Positions 40,090 through 47,782 of a stretch of DNA of 64,000 nt are shown here, piece by piece. The first letter of the stretch is position 1, and the number at the start of each line of letters is the position of its first letter. The translations under genes were made by a program, and so were the position numbers. Where the stretch lies: the NCBI RefSeq assembly GCF_014647875.1, contig NZ_BMQA01000013.1, positions 150,817 through 214,816 on the forward strand. Direction: 5' to 3'. The stretch is from Streptomyces brasiliensis. GTDB lineage: Bacteria > Actinomycetota > Actinomycetes > Streptomycetales > Streptomycetaceae. The notes under the pieces are model-generated. The model was not told where the DNA came from. It made no database searches and worked only from the letters and a program-made list of their open reading frames with translations.

Positions 40090-42276
40090 ATGTTCCGAAG
40101 TATTGGGAACGCTGTCGTCCGACATCCCGTCTGGACGATCGTGGCATGGCTGATCGCGGCAGTGGCGATCGTCGCCACTGCCCCCAGCCTGCCGTCGAAC
40201 AGCGACGAGAGCAGTTTCCTGCCCAAGAGTTACGAATCCATCAAAGCGGCCGAACTCCAGGAGAAGGCGTTCCCCAGCGCCTTCACCCCGTCCGCGATCG
40301 CGCTCTACCAGCGCACCGACGGCGGCAAGCTGACCGCGTCGGACCAGCAGGACGTCGCCCGGATCGCCTCCGAACTGGGTGCCAAGCACATCGACCAGGT
40401 GCAGAAGGTCGTCCCCGGCCAGCCGTCCAAGGACGGCAGATACGCCCTGATCCTGGTGCAGATGGACAGCAAGAACGCCGGACAGCCCAAACAGTCCGAC
40501 GCGGCCAAGGTGTTGCGCGACGACGTCAAGGAACTGGCCAAGGGTACGCACCTCGACGTCAAGCTCGGCGGTTCGGCCGCGCAGGCCCTCGACCAGCAGG
40601 ACTCGTCCACGCGCGGCCAGGCGTTGATCGGCATCGGCACCTTCGTGATCATCCTGGTGACCCTGCTGATCATCTTCCGTGCCCCGATCCTGGCCGTACT
40701 GCCGCTGATCCTGATCGGCCTGGTGTCCGCCATCGCCAACGGGCTGATCGCGTACGCCACCAAGCTGTTCGACCTCCAGGCCAACAGCTCGATCTCGTCG
40801 ATCCTGATCGTCGTCCTGTTCGGCGTGGGTACCGACTACTTCCTCTTCCTGATGTTCCGGTATCGCGAACGCCTGCGGGCCGGTGACGAACCGAAGCAGG
40901 CCATGGTCAACGCGGTGGCCCGGGTCGGCGAGGCCATCGCCTCGGCCGCCGGGGCGGTCATCATCGCCTTCCTCGCGCTGGTGCTGTCCACACTCGGTTT
41001 CCTCAAGCAGATGGGTCCGGCGCTCGCCATCGCCGTGGCCGCCACCCTCGTCGCGGGTCTGACCCTGATCCCGGCCGTGGTCTCGCTCATCGGGCCGAAG
41101 GTCTTCTGGCCCTCCAAGTCGTGGCAGCGGGAGCCGGAGAACGCCCGGTTCGCCGCCCTCGGCCGCGGGGTGCGACGTCGTCCGGCGCTGACCGCCCTGG
41201 CGTCCGGCCTCGTCCTGATCGCGCTGTCGCTCGGCACGTTCGGCTACAACGCCACCTTCGACCTCGCCTCGGGTTCCATGCCCAAGACCAAGGAGTCGAT
41301 GGTCGTCCAGGATGAGATGCAGAAGGCGTACTCGGCCGGCGCCGCCGCGCCCACCGATGTCTATCTGTCCAGCACCGACGGCAAGCCCCTGGACAAGACC
41401 GCCTTCGACGCGTATACGAGGAAGCTCGGCGCCGTGGACGGGGTCGCGAGCGCTCGGATGACCCAGCTGAACAAGGCCGGCACCACGGCCGACTTCACCG
41501 TCACGCTCAAGTACGAGGCCTCCACGGACAAGGCGATCGACGCCGTGGCCGAGGTGCGAGACGTCGCGCACTCCAACGCGCCCGACGGCACCGAGGCCCT
41601 CGTCGGCGGCATGTCCTCGATCTACAAGGACATCGACACCGCGGTCAACCACGACTACCGGACGGTCTTCCCCGTGGCCGCCGTCCTGATCATGGTCATC
41701 CTGGGGCTGCTGCTGCGCAGCGTGGTCGCCCCCTGGTACCTGATCGCGTCGGTGGGCCTCGGCTTCGGTGCCACCCTCGGTGCCACCGTCTGGATCTTCC
41801 AGGAGGGGCAGGGGCACTCCGGCCTGATGTTCATGCTCCCGGTGATCATGTATCTGTTCGTGGTCGCCATCGGAACCGACTACAACATCCTGATGATCGC
41901 CCGGCTCCGAGAGGAGGCCCGCGAAGGCCGCGACCCGCGCGAAGCGGCGGGCATGGCGCTGCGGTACGCCGGGCCGACCGTGGCCGCAGCGGGCTTCATC
42001 CTGGCGGCGACCTTCGCCACGATGATGCTGGCCGGCAACTCGCTGCTCACGGAGATGGGTTTCGCGGTCTCCTTCGGCATCGCGATCGCCGCCTTCGTTA
42101 TGGCGATGTTCTTCACGCCGAGTCTCACCGCACTGATCGGCCACGCGGCGTGGTGGCCGGGGCACGGCGACAGGGCGGCGGAACCGGCAGTCGCGACGGG
42201 CGCTTTGAGCGCGGAGCCGGTTTCCGGGGCGAGCCAGGAGACGGTCGCGCACGATGCGTCGGGGCGCGGCCGGTAA
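40090..42276 (+). CDS. MMPL/RND-type membrane transporter
   Basis: 728 residues from the ATG at 40090 with AGGAGG 8 nt upstream. It has the MMPL layout: helix 1 (WTIVAWLIAAVAIVATAPSL), an extracellular domain of about 140 residues, helices 2-6 including GVGTDYFLFLMFRYRERL, a second extracellular domain, and helices 7-12 with AIGTDYNILMIARLREEA. The two G-T-D-Y motifs in helices 4 and 10 are the proton-relay signature. The C-terminal tail is short. These pumps export lipids, siderophores or antibiotics. No regulator is adjacent, so the cargo is unknown. Confidence 0.9.
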   Translation: MFRSIGNAVVRHPVWTIVAWLIAAVAIVATAPSLPSNSDESSFLPKSYESIKAAELQEKAFPSAFTPSAIALYQRTDGGKLTASDQQDVARIASELGAKHIDQVQKVVPGQPSKDGRYALILVQMDSKNAGQPKQSDAAKVLRDDVKELAKGTHLDVKLGGSAAQALDQQDSSTRGQALIGIGTFVIILVTLLIIFRAPILAVLPLILIGLVSAIANGLIAYATKLFDLQANSSISSILIVVLFGVGTDYFLFLMFRYRERLRAGDEPKQAMVNAVARVGEAIASAAGAVIIAFLALVLSTLGFLKQMGPALAIAVAATLVAGLTLIPAVVSLIGPKVFWPSKSWQREPENARFAALGRGVRRRPALTALASGLVLIALSLGTFGYNATFDLASGSMPKTKESMVVQDEMQKAYSAGAAAPTDVYLSSTDGKPLDKTAFDAYTRKLGAVDGVASARMTQLNKAGTTADFTVTLKYEASTDKAIDAVAEVRDVAHSNAPDGTEALVGGMSSIYKDIDTAVNHDYRTVFPVAAVLIMVILGLLLRSVVAPWYLIASVGLGFGATLGATVWIFQEGQGHSGLMFMLPVIMYLFVVAIGTDYNILMIARLREEAREGRDPREAAGMALRYAGPTVAAAGFILAATFATMMLAGNSLLTEMGFAVSFGIAIAAFVMAMFFTPSLTALIGHAAWWPGHGDRAAEPAVATGALSAEPVSGASQETVAHDASGRGR

Positions 42277-42441
42277 GGACTAGCCACGTCAGGAGGGCGG
42301 CCGGGGCGCGCTACGGGGTCTGCGCGTACCGGCTTGCCCTCCGTGGCTCTGTGCCGGGGGGAGACCAAGCCGGGGATGCGGCGACCATGGCCATCAACGT
42401 GAAGACCGAGATCCCTGCTGGCGTCGCGGTGCTCGGAGGTT

Positions 42442-43493
42442 GCCCGCACCACGGCGATCCTCACACTGGCGTCGATCACCGGCATGCGCGCGAGCGAACT
42501 CATGGAACTGCAGGTCGGCTGCCGTCAGCCCACCGAGGAGTGCGGCCCCGGACTGGTCCGCTACGGACTGGCCGGCAAACTCGTCAAAGGCCAGCCGCTC
42601 GGCGGCGTCCTCGACGAGTGGGTCGTCATCCAGGACATCTATGAGGCGGCCGGCCTCGCCGAACAACTCCACGATGACCCCGCGGACGGCAACCTGCTGT
42701 TTGGCCGGTTCCACTTCAAATCCCGCTACCAGTGGTTCCGCGACTGGGTGAACGGACCGGACGGGCAGCGGCTCGGCCTCGCGTCGATCCCCGGCGATCG
42801 CCTGACGCTGAGGATGCTGCGAAGGAAGCTGGCGATCGAGCTCACCTATCGCCCCGGCGGCCTGCCGGCGACCAAGATTTACCTGCACCACGTGAGTACA
42901 GCGACTACGGAAGGCTGCGCTTCGCGCCCCGGCGGGCCCCAGCCGAACTGCTGGCCGAGGTCAACGACCACGAACGGCAACGCAATCTCGAACTGGTTCT
43001 GGCCGAGTTCCGCAACTACCAGCAGGGCATCCTGTCAGCCGGTCCCGGCGCCCGCAGCCTCACCGAGTTCTTCGCCAGCATCCACGAAAAGCTCGCCCCG
43101 GCAGCCGCACCGGCGCCGAAGGCCCAGCGCAGTGACCGCGACGTGCTCAACCTGCTGACCAAACGTGCCAAGGTCCTCCACCTCGGACCGGCGAACTACT
43201 GCTGGTTCACCGCCCCCTCCCGGGCGCTCTGCCTCAGGCTCGCCGGCACCCCCGCCGCAGACCGTCCGCTGATCGGGATGTGTGACTCCGCCCGCTGCCC
43301 GCAGGCCACCCACCACCCCTGCCACCGGCCCGTCTGGGCCGAGCACGCCGACAGGACAAAGATCTTCATCGGCCAACTCGGCACCACCCGCAAGACCGAA
43401 CGCACCCGGCTCCAGGCCGACTTCGACCGGGCCAGCCGCGTCGTCGCCGAGATCGACGCCGCCAGCGCCAGCATGACCGAGGAGTCCGCATGA
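42442..43493 (+). pseudogene. Broken tyrosine-recombinase integrase (multi-integrase element type)
   Basis: The sequence starts abruptly inside the catalytic domain, ARTTAILTLASITGMRASEL, where Arg is the first catalytic arginine. It continues to RLTLRMLRRKLAIELTYRPG and KIYLHHVS. Near 42935-42945 the frame shifts by one base and goes on as PAELLAEVNDHERQRNLEL, ANYCWFTAPSRALCLRL and GMCDSARCPQATHHPC, the long Cys-containing C-terminus of large actinomycete integrases. The N-terminal half is missing. The DUF6262 gene that usually accompanies such integrases follows with a 4-nt overlap. Confidence 0.75.
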
Positions 43494-43951
43494 GAATCTC
43501 CGCAGCCCAGCGGACCGAGAACGAGAACCGCATCCGCGCCGCCATGGACCGCCTCCTGCGCGGCGAGATCCCGCCCAGCGGAAAGTGCGACATCAAGACC
43601 CTCGCTCGCGAAGCGGGCGTCGACCGCACCGCCTTCTACGGCACCCGCCCCTACGCTCACCTCCGCGTCGAGTTCGAGCGACGCCTTCAGGCCCTCCAGC
43701 AGGCCGGAGACACCCCCGACCCCCGCGAAGCCCAGATCAACAGGCTCAAGACGGAGAACGTCAAGCTCAGAGAGCGGCTGGCACAGTCGGAGCAGACGAT
43801 CGACAGTCTCACGGACTTCCGCACCGAAGCCCTGGCCCGGCTCGCCGCTCAGCACGAGGAGATCGTCCGGCTCCGCGAAGCGGTCGCCGGAACAAGCCGC
43901 GTCAGCCGACCCCCCGCGCCACGAACCACGGTGACCGGAACGTGCAGTTGA
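43490..43951 (+). CDS. DUF6262-like protein of integrase elements
   Basis: 153 residues. The start overlaps the integrase stop (ATGA). An N-terminal helical domain with ENRIRAAMDRLLRGEIPPSG and DIKTLAREAGVDRTAFYG resembles a TetR-like helix-turn-helix. A coiled coil follows (AQINRLKTENVKLRERLAQS and on to residue about 135). Proteins of this kind are the last gene of integrase sets in actinobacterial mobile elements and may assist recombination. The coding sequence itself looks complete, though its partner is broken. Confidence 0.7.
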   Translation: MRISAAQRTENENRIRAAMDRLLRGEIPPSGKCDIKTLAREAGVDRTAFYGTRPYAHLRVEFERRLQALQQAGDTPDPREAQINRLKTENVKLRERLAQSEQTIDSLTDFRTEALARLAAQHEEIVRLREAVAGTSRVSRPPAPRTTVTGTCS

Positions 43952-43968
43952 AGCACGATCTTCGCGGG

Positions 43969-44376
43969 TCAGGCAGCCGATTCCGGGAGGTGACCGAGGT
44001 GTTTGAGGACGCGCTCGCGCAGGAGGAGGTACTCCTCCCAGCGCCGAGGCAGAGGCCCCGGCGGGCGTTTGACGTCACGGGCTGCGGTGACAGCCTGGCC
44101 ATCCTGGAACTGCTCGCGCGTCAGGTCGAGCTCCACACCGCTGGGCAGTCGATTCCACCAGTGAAAGCCTTGCTGTTCCCCGCTGCAGTGGACCTCCCCG
44201 ACCACGAGGCCGCCACCGAAGATGTCGTTCACGATCAGAGCCGTGATGTCACAGTGGCCCCACGCCGGGTTGCCGGGCTGCCAGCTGCAGCGAGCGAGGT
44301 CGTCCGGAGAACAGGTGTCGGCGGCCCAACTGGCGTGCAGGGCTTTGTCGATATCCAGCAGGTTCCAAGGGATCAT
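43969..44376 (-). CDS. YunG-like protein
   Basis: 135 residues. The pattern SPDDLARCSWQPGNPAWGHC, DITALIVNDIFGGGLVVGEV, HWWNRLPSGVELDLTREQF fits small YunG-type proteins, whose Cys, His and Asp residues in those segments suggest a transglutaminase/peptidase-like fold. The function is unknown. It follows the NUDIX gene on the same strand after 57 bp, so both may be co-transcribed. It ends 17 bp from the convergent DUF6262 gene. Confidence 0.65.
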   Translation of the reverse strand: MIPWNLLDIDKALHASWAADTCSPDDLARCSWQPGNPAWGHCDITALIVNDIFGGGLVVGEVHCSGEQQGFHWWNRLPSGVELDLTREQFQDGQAVTAARDVKRPPGPLPRRWEEYLLLRERVLKHLGHLPESAA

Positions 44377-44433
44377 GCCGACAGCATCGCAGCCGCCACT
44401 GACATCGGCAGATCGCCCGGGGAGACTCCTTCT

Positions 44434-44892
44434 TCAGCTGCCGGACCCGGACTGCAGATATCGGCGCAGAGCTTCCCGCCCTCCCGGAACGAAGATCCAT
44501 TGATCGACGACCTCGCACAATTCGGCTTGTGTCAACCAGTCCTGCCAGGCGATCTCATCCGGGTCCGGGACCAAAGGGTCCGTCACGACAGCCTCATGCA
44601 CCCCAAACCACACGGGGCTGATCCCCTCCCGGCAAAGGAACTTGAACATGAAACGCACGGGCACACGAACGCCCAGCTCTTCGGACACTTCCCGGGCCGC
44701 GGCTTCCTCATACGACTCGCCCACGTCCACGGCACCGCCGACCAACACGTCGTAATAGCCCGGGAAACGGGACAGCGTATCGGACCGCCGCAGCGCCAAG
44801 ATCCGCCCTGCCCGATCACGGCAGATCGTCGCTGCAATGCGATGCGGACAGCCTTCACGCACCGCCTCGTCTCGCTCGACGATACCCAACAC
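44434..44892 (-). CDS. NUDIX hydrolase
   Basis: 152 residues from a GTG at 44892; the frame extends further upstream to 44982 but without a better start. The NUDIX box is GGAVDVGESYEEAAAREVSEELGV-type, seen at GGAVDVGESYEE and AAREVSEELGV, with the preceding LSRFPGYYDVLV strand. The N-terminal VLGIVERDEAVREGCPHR is like IPP isomerase/YfcD-type NUDIX enzymes, which act on isoprenoid or nucleotide diphosphates. The likely partner is the YunG-like gene downstream. The substrate is unknown. Confidence 0.78.
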   Translation of the reverse strand: MLGIVERDEAVREGCPHRIAATICRDRAGRILALRRSDTLSRFPGYYDVLVGGAVDVGESYEEAAAREVSEELGVRVPVRFMFKFLCREGISPVWFGVHEAVVTDPLVPDPDEIAWQDWLTQAELCEVVDQWIFVPGGREALRRYLQSGSGS

Positions 44893-45006
44893 GTGGTCAT
44901 GTTCTCTTGATGGCGGCAATCCTCGCGGCGTTGGGCCGATGCCCGCCCGGTGCCACGCCAGCGATTCGGGTGCCTTCAGCATGGGCCTGGCTGTCTGGGC
45001 CCCGGG

Positions 45007-46119
45007 TTACAGGACGGCGATGTGAAAGGGCTGGTCGGAGGCGTTGCCGCTGCGGCCGGTAATCACGCGGACGCTGTTGGGGGTGTCGGAGTCGCCGATG
45101 TAGACCTCGCTGCCCGGGGCTGCGTTCTGGTCGAGTGTTGCCTGGTAGGCCGCTCCTCGCAGCCTCACGGACGCTTCCAGTGTGACGTCGTAGCGGCCCG
45201 TGCCGAGCTTGGTGACACCGGTGACTCCCCTGGCACGCACCAGGGTGCCGTCTGCGTTGACCACGGCCGTGGCGCGCACGTAGAAGGCGTTGATCTGCTG
45301 GTCGATGACGGCGTGCGGTTCTCCGACCGGGATCAGGCGCCACTGCTGCGTTACAGAGCCGCTTGCCTCATGTTGCACGACGTGATGACTCTTGGTGCCG
45401 GCGGACACGACGTCCAGGAGCTTGCCGCTGGCGGCGCTGGTGAGGGTGTAGATATCTTCTGCAGTCCGGGTGAGCTGCCACTGCTGGTTGATGCTGCCGT
45501 CGGCCTCCCACTGATGGAGTTTGGCACCGTCCTCAGTACTCCCCGCGGGGTTGTCCAGACACTTGCCGCTGAAGACGTTGCGCAGGGTGAAGCGGGCGCC
45601 GTCCACCTGGGCCAGCTCCCACTGGTGAATGGCCTGGCCATTCCCTCGAGTAGCCCGCGCAGCTGCACCGTTGTCCTTGCTTTCGTCGGCGAGGCCCAGG
45701 AGATAGCCCCACTTCCGCTCAGCCAGCAGGTACACACGGTTCTTGGGCAGCTCTCCCTCGGAGGGGACGCCAATGCGCACGGAGTCGATACTCATGCTCC
45801 ACCGTCTGGAGTCCCAACTGGTGTTCGACACGCGTGTGTCGTGCAGGTTCGGGCGAGCGCCCCCGTTCGGAATCACCAGTTCGTTGGACACGAAGGCGGG
45901 CCCGGTGTAGCAGGTCAGGTCATACCCTGTGCGGTTCACCAACGACATGCCCTTGCCCTGGAAGCCGTAGGCGGACAGGTCGACGACGCTCTCGTCACTG
46001 ATCAGGACCCGGTTGGCGTTGTCACCGGCGTCCGTGTTGAAGTGCAGGTTGCCGAAGAGCGCCCATGAGCCTCTCGGGCACGCAGCCGTGCCGCAGTCCG
46101 TGATCACCTCGACAGCCAT
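45007..46119 (-). CDS. Ricin-type beta-trefoil lectin protein without a signal peptide
   Basis: 370 residues; GGGGAGGAG lies just before the ATG. The middle (about 130-275) is a ricin B-type trefoil with repeated Q-x-W ends: AIHQWELAQVDGARFTLRN, LHQWEADGSINQQWQL and VVQHEASGSVTQQWRL. The N-terminal 120 residues look like a compact beta domain (HFNTDAGDNANRVLISDE). The C-terminal 95 residues form another beta-rich domain with VTKLGTGRYDVTLEASV, similar in style to C1q/TNF-like or phage-tail domains. No export signal is seen. It is the last minus-strand gene of the CHAT locus. Confidence 0.7.
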   Translation of the reverse strand: MAVEVITDCGTAACPRGSWALFGNLHFNTDAGDNANRVLISDESVVDLSAYGFQGKGMSLVNRTGYDLTCYTGPAFVSNELVIPNGGARPNLHDTRVSNTSWDSRRWSMSIDSVRIGVPSEGELPKNRVYLLAERKWGYLLGLADESKDNGAAARATRGNGQAIHQWELAQVDGARFTLRNVFSGKCLDNPAGSTEDGAKLHQWEADGSINQQWQLTRTAEDIYTLTSAASGKLLDVVSAGTKSHHVVQHEASGSVTQQWRLIPVGEPHAVIDQQINAFYVRATAVVNADGTLVRARGVTGVTKLGTGRYDVTLEASVRLRGAAYQATLDQNAAPGSEVYIGDSDTPNSVRVITGRSGNASDQPFHIAVL

Positions 46120-46249
46120 TCCGTCTCCTCCCCGTTACGACCACCGAGCGCCGCCGTTCCGGCCAGGCCACGCGCCCGGGCACCCAAGTCAAGATCGTCG
46201 TTATACGTCGTACCACTGGCTTCCGGCCGGGCATGACCAAACTCTGAAG

Positions 46250-47212
46250 TTAGTCCGACAACGCTCCGCCGGAGGCGGGTGGGGTGGGGACTCGGGGGCC
46301 GAGATAGTGGCTGAGGGCGTCGCCCAGGACGGGGTCGGGAGGAACTCCGTGGTCCATGCCGAGTTGGGCAGCCAGGTCGGTGGCCTGAAGGCGGACGGCG
46401 GCTTCCAAGAGCTGGGCATAGGCGTCGACGGTATTACGGAAGCGGTACCTGGAGGTCAGGGCAAGGGCGGCGGCGAGCGGGCCGGCGGGCCACCACCAGA
46501 CGGTCAGCGGGGCGTAGAGCAGGGCCCAGCCGCCGAGGGCGGCGGCACGCGTGAGGGCCTGCTCGGCCGCCGTGATCTCGGCGCGGGGGATCTCGGGCAA
46601 AGTCAGCCACAGATACGGCCACAGCACGGCCACGTCGAGGTGATGGTCCCGCTCCAGACGTACGGCTGCTGCGTGGATGCGGTCACCGCTCCAGGTGGGT
46701 CGGTCTGGTTCCTCGGTGGCGATGCGCTGCATGGCGACGTGCGCAGCCCTGCGTGGTCCGGGATCGGGTCGGCTCCCGGTGCGGGCCAAGGATCGGGCGT
46801 CTGTGTCGAGTCGATGCCGGTAGCGGTGTACGGCGGCGGTCCAGCGGGCGCGGCGGCGTGTAACGACGGCGCCGGCCCATCGATCCAGCGGAGGGGGCCA
46901 GGTGTGCCAGTCGGCGGCCAGTGCGGTGCGCTGGACCAGGGTCCCCAGGCTCTGGGCAGCCAGTCCGGCCGCGGCAGCGGCCGCGAGGACCGCGCCGATC
47001 AGCACCACCTGGCCGCCGGCTGTCGTCGCAGCGGGACTCTTGGCCCAGAGGGTGATCCGATCGGTGAGGCGGCCGTAGTCCAAGGCGTGGGCCTGACCGA
47101 GGATCCGGGCGCTGGTGGCAGTGGCGAGGAAGAGAACCCCGGGTAGCACCAGCAGGGACAGCCAGCGCTCGGCGAGCTTCTGCCCGAGGGTGCTCAAGAA
47201 CCCGTTCACCAC
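46250..47212 (-). CDS. Membrane protein of the CHAT locus, unknown function
   Basis: 320 residues from the GTG at 47212, 8 nt after AAGGAG and overlapping the previous stop by one base (TAGTG). Membrane segments: WLSLLVLPGVLFLATATSAR, VVLIGAVLAAAAAAGLAAQS and, after a basic cytoplasmic stretch of about 120 residues, WALLYAPLTVWWWPAGPLAA. The soluble middle has WTAAVHRYRHRLDTDARSLA and ERDHHLDVAVLWPYLWLTLP; the C-terminus is helical and Pro-ended. I do not recognise a family. Coupling to the small Cys protein and divergence from the TPR-CHAT gene suggest a membrane-bound effector or sensor of that system (inference). Confidence 0.6.
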   Translation of the reverse strand: MVNGFLSTLGQKLAERWLSLLVLPGVLFLATATSARILGQAHALDYGRLTDRITLWAKSPAATTAGGQVVLIGAVLAAAAAAGLAAQSLGTLVQRTALAADWHTWPPPLDRWAGAVVTRRRARWTAAVHRYRHRLDTDARSLARTGSRPDPGPRRAAHVAMQRIATEEPDRPTWSGDRIHAAAVRLERDHHLDVAVLWPYLWLTLPEIPRAEITAAEQALTRAAALGGWALLYAPLTVWWWPAGPLAAALALTSRYRFRNTVDAYAQLLEAAVRLQATDLAAQLGMDHGVPPDPVLGDALSHYLGPRVPTPPASGGALSD

Positions 47213-47613
47213 TACAACCGCTCCTTGCGCAGGGGTTGGCCGCTGATCCGGCATGGGGTCGCGCCGGAGCTGTCGGGCCAGGCGTGACGCGAGCACTGAC
47301 GGGTCGGGCACAGCAGGACCCATTCGTCGGGCGTGGCGGGGCCGACGCCGATGGGGTTCAGGCCGCGGGCGGTGCCGCGGACGCCCGCGGCGTCGCCCGC
47401 GGCCAGCAGGGCCTCGTGGAGCGCGCTCAACGGTGCGGCGAGCCCCTCCCCGTCGCGCAACGCTGCCAGCAGGCGATCCAGCGGAGCTGCGCCGTCAAGG
47501 CCGTACGCCGCCAGAGCCGCGCGGATACGGTCCAACTGGTCGCACACGTAGCCGATGTCCTCGCGCAGGTCCGGTGCCGTTCCGCCGTCGTAGTGGTTGG
47601 CTTGGTCGGACAC
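47212..47613 (-). CDS. Small protein with a C-terminal cysteine motif, CHAT-locus associated
   Basis: 133 residues from the GTG at 47613, preceded by GGGGGA. The N-terminal two thirds are helical (LREDIGYVCDQLDRIRAAL, PLDRLLAALRDGEGLAAPLS). The C-terminal 35 residues carry EWVLLCPTRQCSRHAW and ATPCRISGQPL, a C-x4-C ... C pattern that may bind a metal. It is divergent from the TPR-CHAT gene, with 169 bp between the starts, and coupled to the membrane-protein gene. Similar small partners accompany CHAT or caspase-type proteins in actinomycete conflict systems, but I cannot place it in a named family. Confidence 0.55.
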   Translation of the reverse strand: MSDQANHYDGGTAPDLREDIGYVCDQLDRIRAALAAYGLDGAAPLDRLLAALRDGEGLAAPLSALHEALLAAGDAAGVRGTARGLNPIGVGPATPDEWVLLCPTRQCSRHAWPDSSGATPCRISGQPLRKERL

Positions 47614-47782
47614 TACCGTCCCCCGATCTCTGCGGTACCTCACAGCGGTTCATGTGGTCTCGTGGCGCAGATCACGACACCGATCCGTAGTCGAAGTGCT
47701 CATGCTGTCCGAATCGGCCCTGGTTAGGCAACGGGCATCATTCTTTCCATAATTGACGGTCCGACAGATGGGAGGTGAGCTC

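Noticed and set aside
42387..42484. A frame starting ATGGCCATCAACGTG before the integrase remnant
   Set aside because: It runs into the integrase in a different frame and has no coding support beyond about 20 codons.
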